64,000 bases of DNA from Terrabacter sp. Root85 (GCF_001429185.1 NZ_LMIW01000001.1:768948-832947), one strand, 5' to 3'. Shown: positions 45,033-53,941, numbered from the stretch's first letter. Notes: generated by a model from the sequence alone, not told the origin. A program made the numbers and translations.

Positions 45033-46901
45033 ATGACCGACACCACGACCACCCTCAGGCCGACCCACCGCGGCGGCCGCCAGCCCGAGAAGATCGACCC
45101 GCAGGACCGCGCCCAGCTCGCCGAGTCCCCCGTCTCCCTGCGACGGGTCGCGGGTCTCTTCCGCCCCCACACCCGCACCGTCGCCGTCGTCACCGCGATC
45201 ATCGTGGCGATCTCGGTCGTCTCGATGGCCCAGCCCTTCCTGCTGCGCGCCGTCATCGACGACGCCCTCCCCCACCAGGACGTCCGCCTCCTGCTCTGGG
45301 CCGTCGGCGGCATGCTCGCCGTCACCGTCGTGAGCCAGCTGCTCGGCGTCGTCCAGACGTGGCTCACCACCTCCGTGGGCCAGCGCGTCATGCACGGGCT
45401 GCGCACTGACGTCTTCCGCCACCTGCAGCGCCAGTCCGTCGCCTTCTTCACCCGCACCCGCAGCGGTGAGGTGCAGTCGCGCCTCACCCACGACATCAGT
45501 GGCATGCAGTCGGTCATCACGTCGACGGCGACGTCGATCGCGAGCAACCTCACGACCGCCGTCGCGACGGCCATCGCCATGGTGGCCCTGAGCCCGCGCC
45601 TCTCGCTGCTCTCCCTGCTCGTCATCCCGCCGGCCGTCCTCATGACCCGCAAGGTCGCCCTGCTGCGCCGCGACATCACCGCCCAGCGCCAGCGTCGACT
45701 CGCCGACCTGCACAGCCAGGTCGAGGAGGGCCTCACCGTCAGCGGCGCCACCCTCGTCAAGACGCTCGGCGCCGGGGAGGCCACGGCCGACCGCTTCGCC
45801 GAGACGTCCACCGACCTCATCGACCTCGAGCTGCGCTCGCAGCTCGCCGGCCGCTGGCGGATGGCGACGATGCAGATCATCTTCGCCGCGATCCCCGCGC
45901 TGATCTACCTCGCCGCCGGACTGCCCGCGACCTCGGGCGGCATGACCATCGGCACGCTCATCGCCTTCACGACCCTGCAGGCCGGCATCTTCCGACCGCT
46001 CATGGGACTGCTCGACGTCGGAGCCCAGTGGGTCACCTCGATGGCGCTCTTCAGCCGCATCTTCGGCTACCTCGACCTGCCCGTCGAGGTCGCGCCTCCC
46101 GCCGATCCCGTTGCGGTGCAGCACGACCGGCTGCGCGGCGAGGTGCGCTTCGAGGGCGTCACCTTCAGCCACGACGCCACCGCCTCCCCCACCGAGAGGG
46201 CGTATGCCGTCTCCGACGTCACGCTGCACGTGCCCGCAGGCACGACGCTGGCCCTGGTCGGCGAGACCGGCTCGGGCAAGTCGAGCCTCGCCGGTCTCCT
46301 CGCGCGGCTGCACGACCCGCAGTCCGGGCGCGTGACGATCGACGGCGTCGACCTGCGCGACCTCGACCCTGCAGACCTCGCCCGGATCGTGGGCGTCGTC
46401 TCGCAGGACACGTACCTCGTGCACGCCTCGATCCGCGACAACCTCCTGCTCGCCGCCCCCGGCGCCACCGACGACGCGCTGTGGCAGGCCCTCGCCGCGG
46501 CCCAGGTCGCACCCCTCGTCGCGAGCCTTCCCGACGGCCTCGACACCGTCGTCGGGGCCCGCGGCCACCGCTTCTCCGGAGGGGAGAAGCAGCGCCTCGC
46601 GATCGCCCGCACGCTCCTGCGCAACCCGCGCGTCCTCGTGCTCGACGAGGCGACGAGCGCCCTGGACAACGAGACCGAGCGCGAGCTGCAGGCCGCGATC
46701 GACCGGCTCATGGCCGGCCGCACGACCTTGACCATCGCACACCGCCTGTCGACGATCCGCGACGCCGAGCAGATCGCCGTGCTCGACCACGGTCGGGTCG
46801 CCGAGCTCGGCGACCACGACGACCTGATGGCCCGCGGTGGCCGCTACGCGCGGCTCGTGCAGGCCCGCGAGGGCTCGGCCCGTGAGGCGCTCGCGGCCTG
46901 A
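45033..46901 (+). CDS. ABC exporter (fused membrane and ATPase domains)
   Basis: 622 residues. The type I exporter membrane domain has six helices over residues 45-310 or so. The nucleotide-binding domain has VGETGSGKSSLAGLL (Walker A), VVSQDTYLVHASIRDNLLLA (Q-loop), RGHRFSGGEKQRLAIARTLL (signature, FSGGE variant) and RVLVLDEATSALD (Walker B). It should work as a homodimer or with a partner to export a drug, lipid or peptide. GGAG about 9 nt before the ATG. The divergent MarR gene and its operator suggest inducible resistance. Confidence 0.93.
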   Translation: MTDTTTTLRPTHRGGRQPEKIDPQDRAQLAESPVSLRRVAGLFRPHTRTVAVVTAIIVAISVVSMAQPFLLRAVIDDALPHQDVRLLLWAVGGMLAVTVVSQLLGVVQTWLTTSVGQRVMHGLRTDVFRHLQRQSVAFFTRTRSGEVQSRLTHDISGMQSVITSTATSIASNLTTAVATAIAMVALSPRLSLLSLLVIPPAVLMTRKVALLRRDITAQRQRRLADLHSQVEEGLTVSGATLVKTLGAGEATADRFAETSTDLIDLELRSQLAGRWRMATMQIIFAAIPALIYLAAGLPATSGGMTIGTLIAFTTLQAGIFRPLMGLLDVGAQWVTSMALFSRIFGYLDLPVEVAPPADPVAVQHDRLRGEVRFEGVTFSHDATASPTERAYAVSDVTLHVPAGTTLALVGETGSGKSSLAGLLARLHDPQSGRVTIDGVDLRDLDPADLARIVGVVSQDTYLVHASIRDNLLLAAPGATDDALWQALAAAQVAPLVASLPDGLDTVVGARGHRFSGGEKQRLAIARTLLRNPRVLVLDEATSALDNETERELQAAIDRLMAGRTTLTIAHRLSTIRDAEQIAVLDHGRVAELGDHDDLMARGGRYARLVQAREGSAREALAA

Positions 46902-46995
46902 CCCCGAGCGGAGGGCACGACCCGACGAAGGTCGGCAGGGCGGCATACCTCGGTCGGATGCGGCCCCCCGGCACCGGTGTGGCACCGTGGGGGCC

Positions 46996-47514
46996 GTGGA
47001 ACCCCTCGACGTGCCGGTCGCCCCCGGTGCCGTGCTCCGCGAACCCGCCCACCGGGTCTCGCGCCGGGCCGTCCTCATGTGGACGCTGCAGGCCCTCGTC
47101 GTCCTCGCCCTCCTGCTCGCGGGGCAGGTCGTCTGGTGGCTCGTCGACGACGCCCCGTCGCGCACTCCGCACTGGGTCGTCGGAGCCGTGTGGCTCGTCG
47201 CCGGCGCCGCGTACGCCGTCGCGATGCCGCAGTGGCGCTACCGCGTGCACCGGTGGGAGGCGACCCCCCGCGCGATCTACACGCAGAGCGGCTGGCTGTG
47301 GCAGGAGCGTCGCATCGCGCCGCTCGGCCGCGTGCAGACCGTCGACCTCGAACGCGGTCCCGTCGCCCAGCTGCTCGGCCTGGCCGCCGTCACGATCACG
47401 ACGGCGTCCGCCGCGGGGCCCGTCACCATCCACGGTCTCGACCTGCCCGTCGCCCACGAGCTCGTCGACGCGCTGACGGCTGCGGCCGTGGCCGAGACGG
47501 GCGACGCGACGTGA
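46996..47514 (+). CDS. Bacterial PH-domain (bPH2/DUF304) membrane protein, YdbS-like
   Basis: 172 residues. The GTG start has GGGGG just upstream. Two hydrophobic helices (LMWTLQALVVLALLLAGQVVWWL and VVGAVWLVAGAAYAVAM) precede a bPH2 domain, YRVHRWEATPRAIYTQSGWLWQERRIAPLGRVQTVDLERGPVAQLLGLAAVTI. It resembles B. subtilis YdbS. The next gene, a YdbT-like protein, starts within its stop codon (GTGA). Such pairs are membrane proteins of unclear role, sometimes linked to envelope stress or bacteriocin resistance. Confidence 0.85.
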   Translation: MEPLDVPVAPGAVLREPAHRVSRRAVLMWTLQALVVLALLLAGQVVWWLVDDAPSRTPHWVVGAVWLVAGAAYAVAMPQWRYRVHRWEATPRAIYTQSGWLWQERRIAPLGRVQTVDLERGPVAQLLGLAAVTITTASAAGPVTIHGLDLPVAHELVDALTAAAVAETGDAT

Positions 47515-49001
47515 CCGAGGACGCGGAGGGCTGGCGCCGGCTCGACGCCCGGATGCTCCTCGTCCACCCCCTCGAGACGCTGATCCGTTTCCTGCCCGCA
47601 CTGCTCGCGCTCGTCGTCTTCCGAGCCGGCTCCGAGGACAACGACCGGTGGGAGCTGTATGCCGTTCCGCTCATCGTCGCGTTCGGCGTGCTGCGGTGGG
47701 TCACGACCCGCTACCGCATCGCCGACGGCCAGATCGAGCTGCGGCGCGGCCTCTTCACGAAGCAGACGACGACGGCGCGCCTCGACAAGGTGCGCACCAT
47801 CGACCTGACGGCGCGGGTCTACCACCGCGTCCTCGGCTTGGCCAAGGTCGAGATCTCGACCGCCGGCGGCCAGCACGACCGGCTCGTCCTCGACTCGCTG
47901 GGCGTCGACGCGGGTCGTCGCCTGCGGGCCGAGCTGCTGCACCGCGTCGACCCGGCCGTGACCGGTCTGCCCGCGCCGACCGGCGCGCCGGTGGCCGTCG
48001 ACGACGTGCCCGACGACGCACCACCGCCCGTCGACGACGAGGTGCTCGTGCGCCTCGACCCGTCATGGATCCGCTATGCGCCGCTCACCGTGACGGGGCT
48101 CGCGAGCGCCGCGGCGATCGTCGGCTTCGCGTCGCAGGGCTTCTCGCGCTTCTCGCAGGAGCGGTCGGTCTTCCGGGACGGCGCGTCCTTCGTGTCGCGT
48201 CTGGCCTGGTGGGTCGACGTGCTGCTCCTGCTCGGTGTCGTGTCGCTCCTCGCGGTCGGCGCCTACGTCCTGACCTTCTGGGGCTTCCGGCTGACCCGCA
48301 ACCGGCTCGGCACCCTGCACACGCGCCGCGGCCTGCTGACGAACCGGGAGACGAGCATCGACGCCGCCCGGGTCCGCGGCGTCCGGCTCGACGAGCCGCT
48401 CGGGCTCCGTCTGGCCGGGGCCAGCCGGCTCAAGGTGGTCACGTCGGGCCTGCTCCGCGAGCAGGGCGGCTCCGACTGGCTGTGCCCGCCCGCGCCGGCC
48501 GGCGTCGTGACGCCCCTCGCGCTGCGCATCCGCCCCGACGAGGCCGCGGTCTCAGGGCCGCTCACGCCACACGGCCCCGCCGCCCGGCGCCGTCGCCTGA
48601 CGCGCGCCGTCGTGCCGGCGCTCCTCGTCGCCGCGCTCCTCGTCGTGGCACGGCTGCTGTGGGACTGGCACGGCTCACTGCTCGTCCTCGTGCCACTCCT
48701 GCTCGTCGGTGCCGTCGCCCTGGGTCGCGACCGTTACCGCGCGCTGGGGCACGCCGTGACCCCCGACCACCTCGTGACGCGACACGGCTCGCTCGACCGG
48801 CAGCGCGTCGTGCTCGACCGCGACGGCATCATCGGCTGGAAGGTCGAGCAGTCCTTCTTCCAGCGACGCGTCGGCGTCGCGACGCTCGTCGCCACCACTG
48901 CTGCCGGAGCCCAGCACTACGACGTCGTCGACCTCCCCGTCGAGATGGCGTATGCCGTCCTGGCCCAGGTCAGCCCCGACCTGGTCGCCGAGTTCGCCTG
49001 A
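47511..49001 (+). CDS. Bacterial PH-domain membrane protein with repeated bPH2 domains, YdbT-like
   Basis: 496 residues, close to B. subtilis YdbT in length. The first bPH2 domain reads YRIADGQIELRRGLFTKQTTTARLDKVRTIDL. A second is FRLTRNRLGTLHTRRGLLTNRETSIDAARVRGVRLDEPLG, and a third begins near LGHAVTPDHLVTRHGSLDRQRVVLDRDGIIGWKVEQSF. Pairs of membrane helices lie between them. It is coupled to the YdbS-like gene by a 4-bp overlap, and the two probably form a complex in the membrane. An imperfect terminator hairpin follows at 49004. Confidence 0.85.
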   Translation: MTEDAEGWRRLDARMLLVHPLETLIRFLPALLALVVFRAGSEDNDRWELYAVPLIVAFGVLRWVTTRYRIADGQIELRRGLFTKQTTTARLDKVRTIDLTARVYHRVLGLAKVEISTAGGQHDRLVLDSLGVDAGRRLRAELLHRVDPAVTGLPAPTGAPVAVDDVPDDAPPPVDDEVLVRLDPSWIRYAPLTVTGLASAAAIVGFASQGFSRFSQERSVFRDGASFVSRLAWWVDVLLLLGVVSLLAVGAYVLTFWGFRLTRNRLGTLHTRRGLLTNRETSIDAARVRGVRLDEPLGLRLAGASRLKVVTSGLLREQGGSDWLCPPAPAGVVTPLALRIRPDEAAVSGPLTPHGPAARRRRLTRAVVPALLVAALLVVARLLWDWHGSLLVLVPLLLVGAVALGRDRYRALGHAVTPDHLVTRHGSLDRQRVVLDRDGIIGWKVEQSFFQRRVGVATLVATTAAGAQHYDVVDLPVEMAYAVLAQVSPDLVAEFA

Positions 49002-49003
49002 CA

Positions 49004-49030
49004 CCGAAGGGCCGTCAGGTGGCCCCTCGG
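49004..49030 (+). terminator. Hairpin terminator after the bPH2 pair
   Basis: CCGAAGGGCC pairs with GGCCCCTCGG across a 7-nt loop with one mismatch. The 194 bp from here to the next gene hold nothing I recognise other than its ribosome binding site. Confidence 0.6.
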
Positions 49031-49224
49031 ATGGACGCATGGTCACGGCTTCGGGCCACCGTGGTGGCCCGCTCGGGTCAGGTGGGTTCGCACACTCATC
49101 CCGATGCGCGTCGGCAGCGGGACACTGGGCATCCGGGCGGGCCCTGCCGGACGCCCACGACCCACACGGCCGCGACCGACACGGCGGACGCAGCGCACGA
49201 CCTGAACCCAGGAGGATCCGCGAA

Positions 49225-50052
49225 ATGACGTACGCCTGGCTCTTCGTCGCGGCCACGTGCGCGCTCGCGCTCGTCATGACTGCCGCGGTGTGGCGCCCGA
49301 CCGCGGGACAGGCTGCACTGCTGATCACCGGTCCCGTCGCAACCGTCGCCGCTCTGGTCGGACCTGCCTGGGGTGGTCTCGGCCTGCTGGGCGTCTTGGT
49401 CGTCCCGTTCGGGTACCTGCTCGTGCCGTCGGTCCTGCCGTGGTCCAGGCCGTGGGCCAGGTGGGCGGTCCCGGCGACCGTTCTCGTCGCCTGCGCCGTA
49501 CTCGCGGCACCGTCACGGTTCGCTGGTCCGATGTCGCTGTTCGCGCTGCCCTTCGGCTTCGCTCTCGTCGCGCTGGTCCGCGCGCTCTTCCAGCTCCACC
49601 GACCCACAGGACCCACGGCCTCGGGACCTGGCACGGTCGGTGGCAACCTCGCCGCTGGGCGAGCGGTCGTCGTGGTCGCCGCGCTCCAAGGGGCTGCCGC
49701 ACTCCTGGCGGGAGCTGTCATCGCCGCCGTCCTGCTCGGCCCGAACGCGAACACCGGCGGCACGAGCGGCTTCGCCGGGCTCGGGACGGCCCTGGCCCTG
49801 CTGGTCGCCGGATTCGGCGTCACGGTCGCGGCCCTGTTCTTCGGTGTGGCCGTCGGTCTGCACCGTAGGTACCGCGACTTCCGATATGTCTTCACGGCCG
49901 TTCAGATCGTGGCTCTCGCACTGTGCGTGTGGGCCGTACACGGTGTCTGGGTCTGGGCTGCCGCCGCGTGGGTGGCAGCCACCGTCGCCCTCACCTACCT
50001 CGGCGCCGGCGTGGACTCCAGGGATCGAGTCGAGCCCACCACCGCCCACTGA
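49225..50052 (+). CDS. Multi-pass membrane protein of unknown function
   Basis: 275 residues with about eight hydrophobic segments and almost no hydrophilic domain; the longest is a Pro/Gly/Thr-rich loop near residue 130 (LHRPTGPTASGPGTVGGN). A strong ribosome binding site AGGAGGAT is about 8 nt upstream. No family recognised. It is the only gene between the bPH2 pair and the VOC genes, and the last is convergent. Confidence 0.65.
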   Translation: MTYAWLFVAATCALALVMTAAVWRPTAGQAALLITGPVATVAALVGPAWGGLGLLGVLVVPFGYLLVPSVLPWSRPWARWAVPATVLVACAVLAAPSRFAGPMSLFALPFGFALVALVRALFQLHRPTGPTASGPGTVGGNLAAGRAVVVVAALQGAAALLAGAVIAAVLLGPNANTGGTSGFAGLGTALALLVAGFGVTVAALFFGVAVGLHRRYRDFRYVFTAVQIVALALCVWAVHGVWVWAAAAWVAATVALTYLGAGVDSRDRVEPTTAH

Positions 50053-50098
50053 CGGCCAGCGGCAACGCGCCGCGGTTCGGGAGCAGGTCCGGCTCGCG

Positions 50099-50509
50099 CT
50101 AGTCGCCCGCCTGCCAGACGGGGCCCTCGTCGGTCCACGTGACGCCCTTGTTGCGGCAGAGGCAGAACGGGTGACCGACGGGGTCGGTGTAGACGCGCCA
50201 GCCGAAGCCGTCGCGGCCGACGGAGTCCTGGTGCAGGGTCGCGCCCAGGGCCACGACACGGCGGTGCTCGGCCTCGATGTCATCGACCTCGAAGTCGAGA
50301 TGGAACTGCTTGGGGTGGTCACCGTCCGGCCACTGTGGGGCGCGGTAGTCCTCGACCGGCGTGAAGGCCAGCTCGATCTCACCGAGCTGGATGCCGGCCC
50401 AGCTGTCGTGGCTGCCCGCCTTGACGGGGAGACCCGTCACCTCCGAATAGAAGGCCGCCAGCATCATCGCGTCCGGGCAGTCGATGATGACATCGGTCAG
50501 TCGTAGCAC
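50099..50509 (-). CDS. VOC (glyoxalase/bleomycin-resistance) family protein
   Basis: 136 residues with two beta-alpha-beta-beta-beta modules. LTDVIIDCPDAMMLAAFYSEVTGLPV opens the first, and HLDFEVDDIEAEHRRVVALGATLHQ and WRVYTDPVGHPFCLC are typical of the second. Metal ligands are not all identifiable. It may be a dioxygenase, lyase or binding protein. It is convergent with the membrane protein and followed upstream by another VOC gene on the same strand, 50 bp away. Confidence 0.82.
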   Translation of the reverse strand: MLRLTDVIIDCPDAMMLAAFYSEVTGLPVKAGSHDSWAGIQLGEIELAFTPVEDYRAPQWPDGDHPKQFHLDFEVDDIEAEHRRVVALGATLHQDSVGRDGFGWRVYTDPVGHPFCLCRNKGVTWTDEGPVWQAGD

Positions 50510-50559
50510 CCGGAGATCGTGTCACACGGCCGATCGACCGGAGTCCGGGCCGGCCGGCA

Positions 50560-50928
50560 TCAGGCGCGGTCGTGGAGGGTGACGTGGTAGCCGTCGGGGT
50601 CCGCGAAGGTGAAGGTCCGACCGAACGGACCGTCTATCGGCGCGGAGACGATGGTGTGACCGTCTGCGGCCAGGGCGTCGTGGATGGCCTGGACGTCCGT
50701 GGCGTGGAGCCAGATCGCGGCACCGATGCCCGGCTGGGCGGCTGATGCGAGATCGGTGCCGGTCACCACGTCGCGCAGCGCGAAGGCGATCGGCGTCGTC
50801 TCGAAGACGACGGCGTGCGGAGGCCCGGCCTGGGACCGCACGAGACCGAGGTACTGCTCGTAGAACGCCCGCGAGGCGTCGAGGTCGGTTGCCTGGAGCG
50901 AGATGAAGTCGGGACCGGTGACGGGCAC
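50560..50928 (-). CDS. VOC-family protein under MarR control
   Basis: 122 residues: FISLQATDLDASRAFYEQYLGLV at the start, AIWLHATDVQAIHDALAADGHTIV, then GRTFTFADPDGYHVTLHDRA at the end. The metal-binding Glu of typical glyoxalases is not obvious. The GTG start has AAGGAGG 6 nt upstream. The upstream promoter CTGACA-17 bp-GATAAC lies entirely within the two-palindrome operator shared with the divergent MarR gene, so expression should be induced by that regulator's ligand. Confidence 0.82.
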   Translation of the reverse strand: MPVTGPDFISLQATDLDASRAFYEQYLGLVRSQAGPPHAVVFETTPIAFALRDVVTGTDLASAAQPGIGAAIWLHATDVQAIHDALAADGHTIVSAPIDGPFGRTFTFADPDGYHVTLHDRA

Positions 50929-50943
50929 GATGGCCTCCTTGAG

Positions 50944-50992
50944 TTCGTGTCAGTTATCTGACACGAATGACCGTATGTCAGAATACTGACAT
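50944..50992. promoter_or_regulatory. Double palindromic operator between VOC gene and MarR gene
   Basis: Operator 1: a 10-bp arm TTCGTGTCAG (50944-50953), a TTAT centre, and the perfect complement CTGACACGAA (50958-50967). Operator 2: ATGTCAG (50975-50981), an AATA centre, and CTGACAT (50986-50992). Centres are 28 bp apart. Each operator supplies a CTGACA -35 for one of two divergent promoters: leftward CTGACA at 50981-50976 with GATAAC at 50958-50953 (17-bp spacer), and rightward CTGACA at 50958-50963. Operator 2 also covers the MarR start codon. Confidence 0.85.
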
Positions 50993-51458
50993 GAGTCAAG
51001 ACGATGCCGGCGTCGACCTCGAGACGTCCCTGGGCTACCTGCTGAAGGAGGCGTCGAGTGCTCTGCGCGCCGCTATGGAGGACGTGCTGCGGCCGCTCGG
51101 GATGACGGTGACCCACTACTCGTGCCTCGAGCTGCTGGCACAGCGACCGGGCCTGTCGAACTCCGAGCTGGCGCGTGGGGCCTTCGTGACCCGGCAGTCG
51201 ATGAACGTGCTGCTCCGGGCCCTCGAACGAGACGGCTTCGTGACGCGCCCCGCAGAGGCGCCGGTCGGGAAGGCCCTTCCGACCCGGCTGACACCCCGCG
51301 GCCGACGGAGCCTGGAGACGGCGAGCGCGGCGGTCCGGTCCGTCGAGGTCAGGATGCTGGCCGGCCTGACCGAGGCCGAGCAGAGGGACGCCTTCCGCAT
51401 CCTGCGCGGCATGGTTCTCTCGCTGCGCGACAGCCCCGGCCGCACCGACCGCAGCTAG
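50991..51458 (+). CDS. MarR-family transcriptional regulator
   Basis: 155 residues from the ATG at 50991. The DNA-binding core is MTVTHYSCLELLAQRPGLSNSELARGAFVTRQSMNVLLRALERDGFVTRPAEAPVGKALPTRLTPRGRR. CAGAAT lies 6 nt before the ATG and could be a leaderless -10 inside operator 2. It probably represses itself and the divergent VOC gene. Its stop overlaps the convergent ankyrin gene by 4 bp. Confidence 0.9.
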   Translation: MSQDDAGVDLETSLGYLLKEASSALRAAMEDVLRPLGMTVTHYSCLELLAQRPGLSNSELARGAFVTRQSMNVLLRALERDGFVTRPAEAPVGKALPTRLTPRGRRSLETASAAVRSVEVRMLAGLTEAEQRDAFRILRGMVLSLRDSPGRTDRS

Positions 51459-52825
51459 AACTGCTCCAGGATCCGGGCGATGGCGGCATACCCCTTCTCG
51501 CGGGCGTGCTCGAGCGCGGTGACGCCATCCTTGTCGGCGATCGACCGGTCGGCGCCGGCATCGAGGAGGAGGCGCACGATCTGCTGGTGTCGCTCGCCGC
51601 CGTCGCCGAGGATCACGGCCTCGAGCAGGGCCGTCCAGCCGAGGTCGTTGACGTGGTTCACGTCGATGCCGGTCTGCACGACGCGACGCACGTAGTCGAC
51701 GTGCCCGCGCTCGCTCGCCGGGATGACCGAGACCCCGCCGAAGCGGTTGCGGACCGTGAGGTCGGGACCGGCGGGCAGCAGCGTCTCGAGCATCGCGACG
51801 CTGCCGGTCACCCCGGTGACGAGCCACGGGGTGTCGTGGCGATCGTCGAGCGCGTCGGGGTCTGCACCCATCGCGACGAGCACCCTTGCGGCGTCGACAT
51901 GGTCGCCGGTGACGGCGAGGAGCAACGGAGTCCGCCGCTTCGCGTCGCGGGCCTCGATGTCGGCTCCGGCGCGCAGGGCCAGCGACACGGCGTCTGCGTC
52001 GCCGCGCTGAGCGGCCGAGAGCAGTGCCGCATCAGGGTCGTCCACACGGTCGGCCGTGGTTGCAGTCACGAGAACTCCTGTCAGTCGGTCGAATCCGCGC
52101 TCACGGGCCATCCGGAGCGGGGTGAGCCCCTCGTCGCGCGAGGGTCGGGTCAGCTGGACACCGCCGGCGACGAGCACGCGCACGGTGTCGACGTAGGAGG
52201 TCGTGTCGCGTCCGAGCCACACGGCCTCGTGGATCGCCTGGTAGCCGATCCGGTTGACGTGGTCGCGGTCGATCCCGGCGCGGAGCAGCTCGCCGACGAC
52301 GAGCGCGTGCCCGCGCTCGGCCGCCCGGATGAGGCCGGTGCCGTTCCAGCTGTCCTTGTCGTCGACGCGGGCACCGTGGGCGAGTGCGAGGCGCAGCAGC
52401 CCGAGGTGGCCCTCGCTCGTGGCGACGAGGTATGCCGACTGCTGGGTCTCGTCCTTGGCGTTGACGTCCGCGCCCCGGCCGACGAGAGCTCTCGCTCGCG
52501 GCAGGTCGTCCTTCCACGCCGCATCCCGCAGCGCAGCGTCGAGCCGTGCCTGCTCGGCCGCCGACGGCGTCGCCATCCTGGCTCCTCCCGTGCTGGCCTC
52601 TCCCCCGTCGAGTGGCCTCGTCGTCACAGCAGACCCTCCCTGGGGCGTCTCGCCCCCGTCGAGTGGCCCCGTCGTCACACCCGTCGTCGTGACGGAGGTG
52701 GCTGGAGTGGCTGGTGTGGTTGCGGGGCCACTCGAGGTGCAGGCGGCGAGGGCGGTCGCCGCGGCCAGACCGGCGGCCGCCGCGACCGCGGCGCTCGCCC
52801 TGGTGCCGCGTCGCATGGTCCTCAT
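51455..52825 (-). CDS. Secreted ankyrin-repeat lipoprotein
   Basis: 456 residues. A signal with two Arg-rich turns and a lipobox LAACTSS is followed by a Thr/Pro/Gly linker that repeats the phrase TTxPLDGGE twice; in DNA this is a 27-bp direct repeat, 52602-52628 and 52653-52679, one mismatch, 51 bp apart. About eight ankyrin-like repeats fill the rest, e.g. GRGADVNAKDETQQSAYLVA and RAGADIEARDAKRRTPLLLAV. Ankyrin proteins bind proteins, here outside the membrane. The start overlaps the SMP-30-like gene's stop by 4 bp. Confidence 0.85.
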   Translation of the reverse strand: MRTMRRGTRASAAVAAAAGLAAATALAACTSSGPATTPATPATSVTTTGVTTGPLDGGETPQGGSAVTTRPLDGGEASTGGARMATPSAAEQARLDAALRDAAWKDDLPRARALVGRGADVNAKDETQQSAYLVATSEGHLGLLRLALAHGARVDDKDSWNGTGLIRAAERGHALVVGELLRAGIDRDHVNRIGYQAIHEAVWLGRDTTSYVDTVRVLVAGGVQLTRPSRDEGLTPLRMARERGFDRLTGVLVTATTADRVDDPDAALLSAAQRGDADAVSLALRAGADIEARDAKRRTPLLLAVTGDHVDAARVLVAMGADPDALDDRHDTPWLVTGVTGSVAMLETLLPAGPDLTVRNRFGGVSVIPASERGHVDYVRRVVQTGIDVNHVNDLGWTALLEAVILGDGGERHQQIVRLLLDAGADRSIADKDGVTALEHAREKGYAAIARILEQF

Positions 52826-53781
52826 CGTGCCAGCGGATCGGTGACGACCTCGTACGGCCCGGACGCGACCGGCTCGTCGAACTTGCTGTCGACGAAGAGC
52901 GTCCGGCCCCGGAGCTCCTTGGCCGTCGTCAGCACCCGCTCGGGGTCGGTGGCGACCTGGGACACGAGCCGGGCGGCCCGGCCGTCGGCCCGCAGCTCGA
53001 GCGTGGCGAGCAGCCGTGCGAAGTTGCGCACCACGGTGAGCCGCGACCCCTGCCGTACGAGGCCGTCGGCGTCGGTGAGCGATGCCCCGCCGGTCGCGAC
53101 GGGCGACACCGCGGCCGTGCGCAGGTCGAAGCGCCAGAGCAGACCGGCATTGCCCTGGGCGACGACGAGGGCGGAGCGGTCGGCACTGACGACGATGCCT
53201 CCGAGGTTGAAGCCGGCTCGCTGCACGACGGTGCCGGTCGCGTCGGCCCAGCGGGTCACTCCCCAGGCCCTCTCGTCGACCGCCACCCGGAAGACCTGCG
53301 GCGCGTTGGAGTTCGTGAAGTAGGCCGCCCCGCCGGGACCGATCGCGACGTCGTTGAGGAACACGTTCTCCCCCGGAGCACGCAGCGCGGCCAGCAGGCG
53401 GCCGTCCGGCGCGTACACCCAGAGGTCGGGCCGACCGGTGCCGATGCCGTTCGGGCCGCCGGCCACGTAGACCCGACCGGCCGCGTCGGTCGTGATCCCG
53501 CGGGCCGTGAACCGACCGTCGGTGCCGTCGCCGCCCAGCCACTGCTCGGTCTGGGCCGTGCCGGCCGAGCCACGGTGGATCTCACCGCCCGTCACCTCGC
53601 TGACGTAGAAGACGCCGCGCCGCTCGTCGGCACCGATGCCCTCGAACTTCGAGCCGCCGACGTCGCCGGTCAGCCGATAGGTGCCCGGCCGACCGTGGCC
53701 GGGCGGATCGGCCTGTGCGGGCGCCCCCACCAGCAGGGGTGCGGCGGCGAGGACGAGGACGACGGCGAGGCTGCGCTTCAT
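52822..53781 (-). CDS. Secreted SMP-30/gluconolactonase-like beta-propeller protein
   Basis: 319 residues. A signal peptide ends at APAQA-DP. The mature protein has repeated blades: FEGIGADERRGVFYVSEVTGGEIHRG, ARGITTDAAGRVYVAGG, and NDVAIGPGGAAYFTNSNAPQVFR with the Asn-Asp metal-site pattern, plus TVVQRAGFNLGGIVVSADRSALVVAQG. It resembles SMP-30/lactonase-like propellers; a lactonase or binding role is possible. GGGAGA upstream of the ATG. It is coupled to the ankyrin lipoprotein by a 4-bp overlap, so the two may act together at the cell surface. Confidence 0.85.
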   Translation of the reverse strand: MKRSLAVVLVLAAAPLLVGAPAQADPPGHGRPGTYRLTGDVGGSKFEGIGADERRGVFYVSEVTGGEIHRGSAGTAQTEQWLGGDGTDGRFTARGITTDAAGRVYVAGGPNGIGTGRPDLWVYAPDGRLLAALRAPGENVFLNDVAIGPGGAAYFTNSNAPQVFRVAVDERAWGVTRWADATGTVVQRAGFNLGGIVVSADRSALVVAQGNAGLLWRFDLRTAAVSPVATGGASLTDADGLVRQGSRLTVVRNFARLLATLELRADGRAARLVSQVATDPERVLTTAKELRGRTLFVDSKFDEPVASGPYEVVTDPLAR

Positions 53782-53928
53782 GGTGGGTCTCCCGGTGTGA
53801 GGTGATCGTGAGGACGAGGGTGGTCGTGCGGTCCCCACCACCGTCGCCGATCCAGCCCACCCACCGCGTCGGGCAACCGGCCACACCGGACTAGCCGATC
53901 GGATGATGCCGACGGCCCGCCCCGTCCC

Positions 53929-53934
53929 TAGGCT
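53929..53934 (+). promoter_or_regulatory. -10 hexamer of probable leaderless promoter for the kinase at 53942
   Basis: TAGGCT lies 7 nt before the ATG at 53942. Confidence 0.5.
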
Positions 53935-53941
53935 GCCGGTC

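Noticed and set aside
52602..52679. 27-bp direct repeat in the ankyrin gene considered as a mobile or regulatory element
   Set aside because: It is in frame (51-bp offset), encodes the TTxPLDGGE linker twice and is best seen as a local duplication within the protein linker.
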